In this document: positions 48,185-60,201 of the stretch, one piece after another | How positions within the stretch are numbered: position 1 is the first letter of the stretch | Layout: each line of letters opens with the position of its first letter | Source of the DNA: AWTP1-13 sp963814055 | GTDB taxonomy: Bacteria > Pseudomonadota > Alphaproteobacteria > Rhizobiales > Hyphomicrobiaceae | DNA length: 64,000 nucleotides | Assembly: GCA_963814055.1 (NCBI GenBank) | Contig: CAWFBJ010000029.1 | Location: 310,001 to 374,000 of the forward strand | Direction: 5' to 3' | The notes under the pieces: model-generated | The model's input: only the letters and a program-made list of their open reading frames with translations | What the model was told of the DNA's origin: nothing | Database searches by the model: none | Program-made: the position numbers and the translations under genes

Positions 48185-50021
48185 TCAGCTCTTCACTTTC
48201 ACGTAGCTGCCGGGTGCATCCTCGATGGCGCCGAGTTGAGCGCCTGGCGTGCGGGCAGGAACTTTGTCCCCCGAATGCTTCGCCAGCCACTCGGCGTAGT
48301 GCGGCCACCAGGAGCCGGGATGCTCGTCTGCACCATCGAACCAAGCCTCCAGCGTCGCGGCCTTCCGGTCGTTGGTCCAGTACTGGTACTTGATCTTCTC
48401 GCCCGGCGGATTGATGACGCCGGCGATGTGGCCCGAGCCCGCCAGCACGTAGGTCACCGGCCCGCCGAACAGCCGCGAACCGATGAACACCGATTTCGCC
48501 GGCGCGATGTGATCTTCCTTGGCGCACAGCTCGTAGATCGGCAGCTTCACCTTGCCCAGGTCGAGCTTGACGTTGCCGATGGTCATCTGCCCGCGCGCCA
48601 GCTTGTTCTCATGATAGAACTCGCGCAGGTAGAACTTGTGGTTGGCGGGCGTCATGCGCGTCGAAGTCCTGGTTCCAGAACAGCAGATCGAACGGGAACG
48701 GCTTCTTGCCCAGCATGTAGTTGTTGACGATGTAGGGCCAGATCAGGTCCTTGGGCCGCAGCATGTTGAACACGGTCGCCATGCGCGCGCCGTCGAGATA
48801 GCCGCGCTCCGCCATCATCTCTTCGAGCGATTTGAGCTGGGCGTCATCGATGAACAGCATGAGGTCGCCGGCCTTGGTGAAGTCGACCTGGGCGGCGAAG
48901 AAGGTGGCGGACGAGAACGGCTCCTCGCCGCGCGCGGCCAGATAGGCAAGCGTGGTGCCCGAGCAGCGTGCCGCCGACGCAGTAGCCGATCACGTTGATC
49001 TTGTCGGCGCCCGTCTCGCGCTTGACCGCGTCCGTCGCCGCCAGGATGCCCTCGTTCATGTAGTCCTCGAAGGTCTTGTGCGCGAGGCGCTGCGTCCGGA
49101 TTGACCCAGCTCACCACGAACACCGTGAAGCCCTTCGAGACGGCGAAGCGGATGAAGGATTTCTGCGGACCGAGATCGAGGATGTAGAACTTGTTGATCC
49201 ACGGCGGCACGATCAGCAGCGGCCGCTCGTACACGCTCTCGGTCGACGGCGCGTACTGGATGAGCTGGATGATGTCGTTCTGGAAGACCACCTTGCCCGG
49301 CGCGGTCGCGACGTTGCGGCCGACCTCGAAGGCCTCCACGTCGGTCTGGCTGATGTTGAGCAGGTCGCCGGATCGTTCCAGGTCGTGCACGAGATTGGCC
49401 ATGCCCTGCACGAGGTTCTGCCCGCTCGACTGGAACGTCTCGCGCAGCACCACCGGATTGGTCAGCGGGAAGTTGGAGGGCGAGAGCGCGCTCACCAGCT
49501 GCTTCAGATAGAACTCGGCACGCTGGCGCGTGCGCTCGTCGAGCCCTTCGGTCTTGTCGAGCAGGTCCTCGAGCCAGCGCATGGTGATGAGATAGGACTG
49601 CTTCCAGAAATCGAAGTAGGGATTGCGGCTCCACTCGGGATCGTTGAACCGGTTGTCGCCGGCCTCCGGCTCCGCCACCGGCAGCGCTTGCCCGCCCATC
49701 GCACGCTGCGCCGTGCTGGCGACGAGTTGCATGTAGTTGCCGAACAGGGCGCCTTGCGCCTCGACCAGCTTGGCCGGCTCCGCCACCCAGGGCTGCGCGA
49801 TCTCGGAGAACAGCTTGGCTGCATCCGTCATTTCGCTGGCGGCGCTATACGGGCCCGGTCTTGCCGTCGACCCGCTCGAGCAGGCCGCTCATGACCTTCT
49901 GGCCCTCTTCCATCAGCCGCAGCATGTTGCGGCCGAACGCCTCCGGATCGGCGATCCGGTAGGCGCCTAGGTCGACCTCTGCCGGAACGGGCTTCTTGGT
50001 CTCGGGCGCAAATTTCTGCAT
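48185..50021 (-). CDS. phaC: Class I poly(3-hydroxyalkanoate) synthase (four frameshifts)
   Basis: Five frame pieces join into a PhaC of about 610 residues. The first starts at ATG 50021 with MQKFAPETKK; a break near 49851 hides this start, so the first 58 codons are easy to miss. Later breaks are near 49087, 48959 and 48658. The nucleophile is the Cys in INVIGYCVGGT (lipase-like box with Cys); the later FIDDAQL, GHIAGVINPP and WWPHYAEWL blocks are typical. It polymerises 3-hydroxyacyl-CoA into PHA granules. phaA, phaB and phasin genes are not in the window. Confidence 0.93.
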
Positions 50022-50229
50022 ATCGGCTCTCGCGAGAATCAGAACTGGCCAATTCTACGCGGATTGGCTGCCTGCCGCTGAATTTAGTACCTGTGGCCCG
50101 GTTGCACCAACGGATCCTGGGCTTCGTGCCTAAAGACCCCAGAATCAGCTAGCGTTTATCTATGGATGGTCAAGACTTGACGATGCGATAATGCTAGATG
50201 TCGCGGCGCAGCAATGGTGGGGAGTGTAT

Positions 50230-50461
50230 ATGGTTGCAAGTTGGAAATTGGCGTTTGGTCTGATTGCTGGCCGGTATTTCCGCCGGTACAATCCTGAGCG
50301 GTTGCTCTGAGACCTTGCCGCTGGCCAATTTGCCCGACATTACCAAGCTGCCGCAGAAGGTCCTGAACAAGGACGAGCAGCAGAAGGCGATGAACCAGAT
50401 GATCGAAAAGGGCCAAGCCCAGCAGGCCGAAGCCGCTAAGCAGATCGAGAAGGGCAAGTAG
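50230..50461 (+). CDS. Small lipoprotein (one frameshift in the signal peptide)
   Basis: An ATG at 50230 with MVASWKLAFGLIAG runs out of frame at CTGGCCGG. Removing one C near 50270 joins it to GISAGTILSGC, a lipobox, then about 52 polar residues ending QQAEAAKQIEKGK. Without the repair, only a TTG at 50264 gives a signal-less 65-residue frame. The corrected form is a 76-residue lipoprotein with a Gln/Lys/Glu helix. Function unknown. Confidence 0.6.
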
Positions 50462-50512
50462 CTCCGTCCGATTGCCTTCGCATAGCGCCTGTTCAAACCA
50501 CCGGTTAGTCCC

Positions 50513-51731
<1,219 letters not shown>

Positions 51732-51776
51732 CGTGATCCCAATTCCGCAAAAGGCGTCACGTTAGACTGCAGGCAG

Positions 51777-53106
51777 ATGAGCCAGCCGTTGAGATTGGGT
51801 GTTGCCGGTCTTGGCACCGTTGGTGCCGGCCTGCTGCGCTTATTGCAAACGCACGGCGCGCGGCTCGCAGAGACAGTCGGACGTGAGATCGTCGTCACCG
51901 GCGTCTGCGGCCCGCAGCCGCAACAAGGATCGCGGGGTCAGCCTGGAAGGCATGGCCTGGTTCGATGACCGCCGACCGGCTCGCGGCAGATCCTTCCATC
52001 GACGTCTTCGTCGAACTGATCGGCGGCGACGACGGCCCGGCAAAAGCCGCCGTCGAAGCCGCGCTGCGAGCACGCAAGCACGTCGTCACCGCCAACAAGG
52101 CGCTGCTGGCAAAGCACGGCACGGAGCTGGCGCGGCTGGCCGAGAAAAACGGCGTCGCGCTGAACTTCGAGGCGGCGGTGGCGGGCGGCATCCCGATCAT
52201 CAAGACCATGCGGGAAGTCGCTGGCCGCCAATCAGATCCGCCGCGTCTACGGCATCCTCAACGGCACCTGCAATTACATCCTTACGCAGATGCTGGAAGA
52301 GCATCGCTCGTTCGGCGATGTCCTCAAGGAAGCCCAGGCCAAGGGCTACGCCGAGGCCGATCCCACCTTCGACATCGGCGGCTTCGACACCGCCCACAAG
52401 CTCGCCCTGCTGACGAGCCTCGCCTTCGGCACGCGCGTGGCCTTCGACCAGATCCACATCGAGGGGATCGAAGGCATTACGCAGGCGGACATCGAGGCCG
52501 CCGACGATCTCGGCTATCGCATCAAGCTCCTGGGCGTCGCCCTCATGACCGAAAGCGGCATCGAGCAGCGCGTGCACCCGGCCATGGTGTCTACCGAATT
52601 CCGCCATCGCCGAGGTTTCCGGCGTCACCAACTGCGTGGCCGTGGACGGCGATTTTTCCGGCAACGTGCTGCTCATCGGCCGCGGCGCCGGCGCGGGTGC
52701 AACCGCCTCCGCGGTCGCCAGCGACATCGTCGACATCGCCCGCGGCACCAACCCGGCGCCGTTCCTTGTGCCCGCGGGCAAGCTCAAGCCCTACAAGCGC
52801 GCCAAGCTCGGGCAGCATCAGGGCGCCTATTACGTACGCCTCGCCGTGTTCGACCGGCCGGGCGCCATGGCCGGCATCGCCGGACGGCTCGGCGAGCGCG
52901 AGATTTCGCTCGAGAGCATCGTGCAGCGCCGCCCGCGCGGCTCGCAGATCGGGATCGGCGCGAAGCTGAAGCCCGGCGCCCCCACACCGGTGATCCTCAT
53001 CACGCACGAGACCACCGAGGAAGCCATTCGCGGCGCCCTGACGGCGATCCAGCGTGACGGCAACGTATCGGAAAAGCCGCAAATGATTCGCATAGAGCCG
53101 CTATAA
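51777..53106 (+). CDS. hom: Homoserine dehydrogenase (four frameshifts)
   Basis: About 440 residues after four one-base repairs near 51910, 51969, 52218 and 52598. LGVAGLGTVGAG is the NAD(P)-binding start, VTANKALLAKHG the conserved active block, NGTCNYILTQM the homoserine signature, and a C-terminal ACT domain (AYYVRLAVFDRPGAMAGIAGRL) suggests feedback control by threonine. It reduces aspartate semialdehyde to homoserine, feeding threonine and, through metY, methionine. Confidence 0.93.
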
Positions 53107-53144
53107 GAGGCAGTAAGTCTCGCGGCGCTCAAGGGAGTGAGCTG

Positions 53145-54140
53145 ATGTCCAGGATCGATCACAAAGGCGGCCTCGAGCGCGTACTGGTATTGGAGGTCGC
53201 ACGCGTGACCGAAGCTGCCGCGATCGCCGCAGCCAGGCTCAGGGGCCGGGGCGACGAGAAGGCGGCAGACGGCGCCGCCGTCGATGCCATGCGCAAGGAG
53301 CTTGCCAAGATCGACATCAAGGGCCGCGTCGTCATCGGCGAAGGCGAGATGGACGAAAGCCCCATGCTCTACATCGGCGAAGAGGTCGGCACCGGCGAAG
53401 GCCCGGAGGTGGACATTGCCGTCGACCCCCTGGAGGGTACCACCATCTGCGCCAAGGGGATGCCCAATGCGCTGGCCGTGCTTGCCATTGCCGAGCGCGG
53501 CGGCCTGCTCAATGCGCCCGACATGTACATGAACAAGATCGCCATCGGTCCCGGCTATCCAGACGGCATCATCGACCTCGACGCGCCACCCGCCGACACG
53601 ATCAACGCGCTGGCCAAGGCCAAGGGCGAGCGGGTGTCGGAGATCACCGCCTGCATTCTCGACCGGCCGCGCCACGCCGAGCTTATCGCGGCGGTGCGCA
53701 AAACCGGAGCCGGCGTCCAGCTCATCCCCGATGGCGACATCGCCGGCGTGATCTGGACCACCGATCCCAAGGAAACCGGCATCGACATCTATTTCGGCAT
53801 CGGCGGCGCGCCCGAGGGCGTGCTGGCGGCCGCGGCCCTGCGTTGCATCGGCGGCCAGATGCAAGGCCGCCTGCATCCGCTGAAGAGGGAAGAAGAAACC
53901 CGTGCGGCGGCCATGGGCATCAGCGACATCAAGCGCAAGTTCAGCATGGAAGAGATGGCCTCCGGCGACGTGATCTTTTCCGCGACAGGCGTGACGGATG
54001 GCTCGCTGCTGGATGGCGTGCACTTCCGCGGCGACTTTGCCGAGACGGAAACCGTCGTCCTGCGCTCGAAAACGGGCACCGTGCGGCGCATCAAAACCAG
54101 CTTCCGCATGATCGGCACCAAGGCGCCACCCAGGATCTGA
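53145..54140 (+). CDS. glpX: Class II fructose-1,6-bisphosphatase (GlpX)
   Basis: 331 residues. EAAAIAAARLRGRGDEKAAD opens the family; IGEGEMDESPMLYIGE and DPLEGTT hold the metal-binding Asp and Glu of the Li-sensitive phosphatase fold. It hydrolyses fructose-1,6-bisphosphate in gluconeogenesis. AAGGGAGTGAGCTG lies before the ATG. No frameshift is seen although hom and recJ on both sides have them. Confidence 0.96.
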   Translation: MSRIDHKGGLERVLVLEVARVTEAAAIAAARLRGRGDEKAADGAAVDAMRKELAKIDIKGRVVIGEGEMDESPMLYIGEEVGTGEGPEVDIAVDPLEGTTICAKGMPNALAVLAIAERGGLLNAPDMYMNKIAIGPGYPDGIIDLDAPPADTINALAKAKGERVSEITACILDRPRHAELIAAVRKTGAGVQLIPDGDIAGVIWTTDPKETGIDIYFGIGGAPEGVLAAAALRCIGGQMQGRLHPLKREEETRAAAMGISDIKRKFSMEEMASGDVIFSATGVTDGSLLDGVHFRGDFAETETVVLRSKTGTVRRIKTSFRMIGTKAPPRI

Positions 54141-54243
54141 GCGCCGTCCACGGTCGCACCAGCCTGTGGAAGAGCCAAGCAAATCATGGTCCTGCACCGG
54201 CATGCCGGCGTAGTGTCGCCGGAATGCTGCGTGGCGGGGGCAC

Positions 54244-56076
54244 ATGGGGGCTATTCGCAAACTAAAGCCGATCGACCAGGAGAATGACGCCTATCTGGGC
54301 GTCACGGCGTCCATGCGCGGCCTTGCCTGGCGCGAGCGGCTCAGTCCGGCAGCAGCCAAAACGGCCATCGCTATCAGCCAGCGCCACGAGCTGCCGGAGC
54401 TGCTGGGCCGCGTGCTGGCGGCCCGCGACATCGCGCCGGACGACGTGGCGGTCACTCTCGACCCCACCGTCAAGGCGCTGATGCCGGACCCCAGCACCTT
54501 GCGCGACATGGACAAAGGTGCCTCCCGACTCGCCGATGCCATCGAGCGCCGCGAGACAATCGCGATCTTCGGCGACTACGACGTCGACGGCGCCTGTTCA
54601 TCCGCTCTGGTCAAGCGCTTCCTTCAGGCTCACGGGCTCGACGCGCGCATCTATATCCCCGACGGATGACCGAGGGCTACGGCCCCAATGCCGAAGCCAT
54701 CAAAGGCCTCGTCACGGAGGGCGCCAAGCTCATCGTCACCGTCGACTGCGGCACGACCAGCGTCGACGCGCTCGGTGTCGCCGGTCCCCTGGGCGCCGAC
54801 GTGATCGTCATCGATCACCACCAGGCCGACGAGCGCCTTCCCGATGTTGCGGCGCTCATCAACCCCAACCGGCAGGACGACATTTCCGGTCTTGGTCATC
54901 TGTGCGCGGCGGGCGTCGTCTTCATGGTGCTGGTTGCGACCACCCGCGAACTCCGCAAGCGCGGTTACTACACCGGATCGGCAACGCCACCGGATCTGCT
55001 CGACTCTGCTCGATCTCGTTGGGTTGGCAACCGTGTGCGACGTCGTTCCTCTCAAGGGTCTGAACCGCGCCTACGTCACCAAAGGCCTGCAGACCATGCG
55101 GCAGCGCCGCAACATCGGTCTCAAGGCACTCAGCGATGCCGCTGCGCTGGCGGTTGCCCCTACGGCATACCATCTGGGCTTCGTGCTCGGGCCGCGCATC
55201 AACGCAGGCGGCCGCATCGGCGATGCAGCCTTGGGTGCAAAGCTGCTGTCGATCGACGACGAAACCGAGGCCGCGCGCATCGCCGTTCTGCTCGACAAGC
55301 TCAACCGCGAGCGCAAGGCCATCGAGACGCAGATGCTCGACGAGGCCATGGCGCATGCCGATCAACTGGTCGAGGCCGATGCCAGCCTGCCGCTGCTGAT
55401 GATCGCTTCGAAGGAGTTTCACAAGGGTGTCGTCGGCCTGGTGGCGAGCCGGCTGGTGGAGCGCTTTCAGCGCCCCGCCTGCGTCATCGCCTGGGACGGC
55501 AAGGACGAGGGCACGGGCTCCCTGCGCTCGATCGCGGGGGTCGATATCGGCGCCGCGGTGCGCGCAGCGGTGACTGCAGGGCATCTCAAGAAGGGCGGCG
55601 GCCATGCCATGGCAGGCGGGCTCACGGTGGCGCGCGATCATCTCGACGCTCTGCGCGCTTTCCTCAGCGAGCGGCTGGCCGGCAAGACCGATGCGGCACG
55701 ATCAGCCATAGCGCTCGAGATCGACGGCGCGCTGACACCTGCAAGCGTCACCGACGAGTTCATGGCCCTGATCGAGCGGGCCGGGCCTTACGGCCAAGGC
55801 AATCCCGAGCCGCGCTTCGCCTTCCCGGCACATCGGGTGAAATTCGCCAAGGTGGTCGGCACCGCACACGTGCGCTGCACCTTGGAGGCCGGCGACGGTT
55901 CGCGTCTGGACGCCGTGGCATTCCGCGCCGCGGATCAGCCCGTCGGCTCTGCCTTGCTCTCCTCGGCCGGCATGCCCCTGCACATCGTCGGACACCTGCG
56001 CCGCGACACGTGGAACGGCCGTGATCGACGCGAGCTGGTCATCGAGGACGTGGCCGACCCGCGCCGGCAAAGCTGA
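54244..56076 (+). CDS. recJ: Single-strand DNA exonuclease RecJ (two frameshifts)
   Basis: About 610 residues. IAIFGDYDVDG (motif I) and VIVIDHHQ (DHH motif III) are the metal site; GGHAMAGGL is the DHHA1 C-terminal block. Breaks are near 54663 (one C missing from GACGGATG) and 55004 (one extra base in GACTCTGCTC). RecJ degrades single-stranded DNA 5' to 3' in recombination and mismatch repair. It closes the conserved aminotransferase-hom-glpX-recJ row. The 281 bases to the tRNA hold no gene. Confidence 0.94.
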
Positions 56077-56357
56077 GCGAATTGCAGAGACGGTCCGAGT
56101 CCAATCCGATCGCTCGCCGCTGCCATCCCGTTGTTGAAGCCGTGCGTCTGCCGTTGCGCCCGAAGGGAGGGCAGCTTCACCCGCTGCCGAGGCCCTGCCT
56201 GCCGACCACGCCGCGCGTAACCAGCCGAGCACCCGCGCATCTCTGGGAAGGAGGTCGCTTTTACGGCACTCCCGGCATGTCATCGCCGGCTGCTTGCCAC
56301 CTTCCGGAAACCTCACTATATCGGGCCGGCGCCGAGCCTGCCGCGTGAGCGCCGCAA

Positions 56358-56433
56358 GCTCCCTTCGTCTATCGGTTAGGACGTCAGATTTTCAATCTGA
56401 AAAGAGGGGTTCGAACTCCCCTAGGGAGCGCCA
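56358..56433 (+). tRNA. tRNA-Glu (anticodon UUC)
   Basis: The acceptor GCTCCCT (56358-56364) pairs with AGGGAGC (56423-56429), followed by G and encoded CCA. The anticodon arm TCAGA-TTTTCAA-TCTGA has anticodon TTC. GGTTCGAAC is the T-loop. The 3' half is the integration site of the adjoining element, whose integrase frame reads into it from the other strand. Confidence 0.96.
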
Positions 56434-57551
56434 TGATTTCAATGGAATTTAGAAACGTCGACCGCGGCGTTTGGCACTTTTCCCGGTTTGTGTTTGGCAC
56501 TTTCTGTTCAGCGGTTGTTCTCAAGCTTGTGATCGCGGACGTCGCGCGTTTCCGCTGGTCAGCGCCCTTCGTGTAGTGCGCCACCATTCGGCTTGTGGCG
56601 TGGCCCGTGATCGCTTGAATTTCTTGCTCGCTGCATCCGGCTTCCGCCAGCTGCCGCGCCGCTGTCTTCCGTAGGCCGTGCAGCACGCAATCGTCCGGAA
56701 GCCCAGCCTTGCTAATGGCGTCCGCGAACCACGCGCCGAAGTAGACGGGGTCGAACGCCTTACCCTGAGTTGTAGTTAGCAGGCTCATGTGCTCGCTGAC
56801 GCCGCAAGCGAGTTCAGCGGTCATCGCACGATGTTCAGGGATCCAAAGTTCTTCGCCGGTCTTTCCCTGGATGACACGAATGGCGCCGTCCTTTATGTGC
56901 GCCCGGGTCATTCCGACAAGATCGCTTTTGCGCTGGCCCGTGTAGCGCGCCAGCACATACGCGCGTCGCTCCATCGTGCCTGACGGCCAACGCGTCTCAA
57001 AGGCGGCGCATTCGTCATCAGTCCAGGCGCGCCACTCCCCGACCCTAAGCAGCTTCATTTTCGCCGCCGGGTTGCGCTTGATCAGCCCGTCATCAACGGC
57101 AAAATTGAGTAGCAGCTTCAACATGCGAAGGATGGTATTCGCGGCGCCTGGAGTGTCGGCGCGTGCGTCACGCATTTGGCGAATGTGCCGTCGCTCAAGA
57201 AACCGGATTGGCTTAGGGCCGTGCTCAGCGCAAGGCTTCTAACACCCGCCGGTATTCGCTCTGCGTCGATGGCTTCTTCTCCTTAAACGTGCCTGACCCA
57301 AGGAAGTCCTTTACCAGCGCACCGAATGAACCTGGCGGATTAACGGCCTGCACTGCTGCCTTAGTGGGAGCGGTTGCTTTAACAAGTGCGCGATAGGCTG
57401 ACATAAATTCTTCTGACGGCGGTGCGCCAGGCAAACGCCACCGGCGCCCGTGGCGCCTAAAATAGAAGAAGGCGACCTGGCCAGAGCGGTCACGCTGCAC
57501 ATCAACGAACTTTAGTTTGAACGTAGCCACCGGACCCATCACACGTCCCAC
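56384..57551 (-). pseudogene. Tyrosine-recombinase integrase, frameshifted
   Basis: Two pieces: 57225-57551 holds the N-terminal arm and core-binding domain, and 56384-57175 the catalytic domain. They meet near 57230, where GCGCTGAGC gives a TGA instead of continuing EAL-(R)AEHGPKP. Catalytic residues are present: Arg in YTGQRKSDL, HGLRKTAARQL (H-x-x-R) and TGHATSRMVAHYTK (His, Tyr). The frame's C-terminus is read from the 3' half of tRNA-Glu on the opposite strand, so integration rebuilds it. It may be broken or simply carry an assembly indel. Confidence 0.9.
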
Positions 57552-57742
57552 GGGTTCGGTGTATTTAGCACAGCGGCAGGTGTGCTTGGAACGATTACGA
57601 TCGTGCCATCCAGTTCAATGCGTGCGCAAGCTACCTGCAACCCGGCTTGGAGGAACGCTTTCACGGCACGGGCGAGGTCTGTCTGCTTGAACCGCGCAGG
57701 ACCACGCCGCTTTCGATTGTTGTTTGGCGCTAAGCCTGTCAT
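57539..57742 (-). CDS. Small protein upstream of integrase
   Basis: 67 residues from the ATG at 57742 (57790 possible). A basic KRRGPARFKQTDLARAVKA helix is followed by a short beta segment RIELDGTIVIVPSTP. Small proteins of this shape are often found directly before integrases in Rhizobiales elements and could be excision or direction factors. It overlaps the integrase start by 13 bases. Confidence 0.6.
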   Translation of the reverse strand: MTGLAPNNNRKRRGPARFKQTDLARAVKAFLQAGLQVACARIELDGTIVIVPSTPAAVLNTPNPWDV

Positions 57743-57790
57743 GCAGCGCTTATAGTTAGAAAATGCTTCGTTGCGCAAAAAGCGTTCCAA

Positions 57791-58203
57791 ATGAGCAGGC
57801 GATAAGTTTGCGATGCACAGCGCATCACATTGCGCAAATAGACGTCATACGCGCACTTAAATGGGCAAATGCATGCGTTAAAGCGCCGGGGCCTGCAATT
57901 CAATTGCGGCTCGATGCTCGGCTGCGCCGAGCATCGTATTTGCAAAGGCTTTCATGATCGTAAACCTGATCTAAAGTGTAATTGGATGAGGTGGCATCGC
58001 GCATGCTTGTCGTAGTTGAAATGCTATTGGCACCCAACCCAATTAGGACTGTCCCTCCCGCAGGCCGTAGATCACAAAAACTTTCGAGTGTCCGGACGCG
58101 TTCAATCGGCGGAGACGGATCCTATTTTTGCGAGTGTCCGCGTCTGTAGCAATATGTCCTTTGCCGGGCGCTTGTGCCCCTGAAATAGCAAAGGAAGACC
58201 TAT
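57791..58203. other. Non-coding control region of the integrated element
   Basis: Lower in GC than its neighbours. No credible gene on either strand. GAGTGTCCGGACGCG (from 58087) recurs as GAGTGTCCGCGTCTG (from 58131), an imperfect direct repeat 44 bases apart just before the AlpA-like gene. It lies between the leftward integrase pair and the rightward AlpA-like gene, so divergent promoters are expected here. Confidence 0.5.
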
Positions 58204-58518
58204 ATGTCTGATAAACTCACTTCTCACCTGACGACTGCTATGCTCGCTCGACGGTTGCGCACCACCACGAAGACGCTTGCGCGATGGCGAGCGAGCGGTT
58301 TTGGCCCTCGCTTTATGCGGTTAGGCAAACGTGTTCTCTATTCGGAGAGCAATGTTGCTGGATGGGAGAAAGCCCTAACAGTTCAGTCCAATGCGGAGGC
58401 TGCTAGAGTAATGAGCCGTCTGACTCCCGCCCCGGCCAAGTCGCTGAGTTTTGTCGAATGGTATGGCAACCCTGCGGTCAGGCCATTCGTGAGGGGAGGC
58501 GCTAATGGTACACGATAG
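58204..58518 (+). CDS. Helix-turn-helix protein, AlpA/excisionase-like
   Basis: 104 residues. LTTAMLARRLRTTTKTLARWRASGFGP is a MerR-type winged HTH with the Trp of DNA-binding domain proteins of the AlpA/Xis class, and RLGKRVLYSESNVAGWE is the wing. Such proteins control integrase expression or excision. The next gene's ATG (58505) lies inside its last 14 bases. Confidence 0.82.
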   Translation: MSDKLTSHLTTAMLARRLRTTTKTLARWRASGFGPRFMRLGKRVLYSESNVAGWEKALTVQSNAEAARVMSRLTPAPAKSLSFVEWYGNPAVRPFVRGGANGTR

Positions 58519-59702
58519 TCCCAGTCCGGCCTCGTTCGATGAACACGCGAAACTCGTTAGGTCATCTCTCCCGAAGCATTTCGATTGGGCGGATGAATAT
58601 AAAAACGGGCCGAAAGCGAGTTGGTTGGTTGATGAAGCAATCCAAAAGGAGGGGATCGGCTTTCTTGTTGGAAAGACTTAAATGGGCAAATCCTTTCTAG
58701 TGATCCACCTCGCGCTATGCAACGCGCTCGCATTACCGTTCTTTGGCCGAGACATTTTAGCGCGCGGGGGAACCGTAATCGTTGCGTCAGAAGGTGCTGC
58801 CTCGATTGGGCCTCGTCTCGAAGCAGCATTCGGGCATTCCCTCAAAAGCACAAAGATCCCTCTCGGGGCAAAAATGGGAAATCTGCCGATTGCACTACTT
58901 TGCTTGCGCCCCGATCTTCAAAGCGAGGAAGGCATCGTCAAGTTCATCGTGGATCTTCAAAAGGTTCATCGCGCTTTCCTCGCGGACACCGGCGTTCCCT
59001 TGAGCCTGGTAATTTTCGAAACCTTTGCTGCGACTTTCGATGTGCGCAACGAAGACAAGGCAGGTGAGATATCGGCAGTCACCCGGGTAATGCAGCGCAT
59101 TTCCACTACACTTCAACTGGCGGTTCTTACAACGCATCACTTCGGAAAGGATAGAGATCGAGGCGCGCGCGGTTCTTCTGCTTTCGAAGCCAATCCTGAT
59201 TTCGTGATGACAATCCCATCTTCAGGAAAGCTTCGCTTGCAGAAATGCCGCGATGCACTTGATAGGAATTCCGTTGGGAACGTTCGATCTGCCCATCGTG
59301 ACTTTTCGGGTTAAGCCAAATGGTAAGTTCGACACTTCTCGTTATGTTGTTGCTGTACCAACCCAGTTGGATAAATACAAACCGATCGACGTGGCCAAAG
59401 CCACGGAAAGTCGAGTTCAGCGCGAGATTGCATCGGATGTGTTTTTGGCGAGCTTGAAGGAAGTTCAGAGAATTTCCGAAAACGGAATCCACCAGGCAGT
59501 GTCTTGCCGAAAGGTACGCTCCGAATTCGGTCGCCGGTGGGGTAAGGGCGAATCCACTAACCGGCAAGCCTTCAATCGTGCACTTCGTGCCAATAGTTAT
59601 CTCATCACGGTAATGGGAAAAGGAAGTGCCAAAACCTTGGCTCACAAACTGTTGGACGGCGGCGTGACATGTGACACGCTACACCCCCGTAGTGAAACGT
59701 AG
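58505..59702 (+). pseudogene. RepA-like AAA ATPase with in-frame stop in the P-loop and a frameshift
   Basis: From ATG 58505 there are 58 codons ending GIGFLVGKT, then TAA (58679-58681), then MGKSFLVIHLAL in the same frame. The P-loop G-KT-x-M-GKS is thus interrupted by a stop at its middle residue; TCA or CAA would be one change away. GGTVIVASEGA, VIFETFAATF (Walker B) and AVLTTHHFGKD follow. A second break near 59260 shifts into the frame ending at 59702. Relatives are RepA/DnaB-like helicases of plasmids and islands. Confidence 0.8.
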
Positions 59703-59799
59703 GGGTGTAGCATGTCACACACGGGTGGGTGGGAACGTCGGAGGCCAACCTCAATCCAATTCCCCGCTTGTTGAGGTTGGCCGCTTGGACGGAATTTCG

Positions 59800-60022
59800 C
59801 TAGTTGGCTAGGGCGAGGCGAGTTCCTCGCTCGTATACCGCCTTATCACCAGAGGTTTGCTTGAGTTTCGACGGCCACCCTTGTTGCTTGTTTGACGATG
59901 TAGGTCGCACTGAACTTCAGCTTTCCGTCCTCGTTCTTTTGCCCGCCAAATCCAGCACGCTGGCGCCATTCAATATTGAAAAGTTCAATCTTGAGATTGC
60001 TGGACTCCCGTTTAACTTCCAT
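59800..60022 (-). CDS. Small protein, unannotated, probably frameshifted near its end
   Basis: An ATG at 60022 opens a 58-codon frame (stop at 59846-59848) with balanced protein-like composition: KIELFNIEWRQRAGFGG and KFSATYIVKQATRVAVET. One base change near 59849 would continue it into GDKAVYERGTRLALAN with a stop at 59800-59802. The overlapping plus-strand frame of 75 codons is less protein-like. Unknown function; a small gene of the element. Confidence 0.45.
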
Positions 60023-60201
60023 ACACTTTAGATAACTTTCTTCGCCAGATGAGCGTCCATATTTGAATTAAGTTGCGCGTGCGTGCAAGGGATGCACATG
60101 GCGGCGCCCCCTGCGCGCGTGCGCGAGTGGTCCCAAACAACCCACAGGCCTGCCCGCGACTTAACTTTCCTATTGCTGATATAACTTCTTTAATCAGCCG
60201 G

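Noticed and set aside
59804..60031. 75-codon plus-strand open frame
   Set aside because: Composition is poor and it overlaps a better minus-strand frame; no ribosome site is seen.
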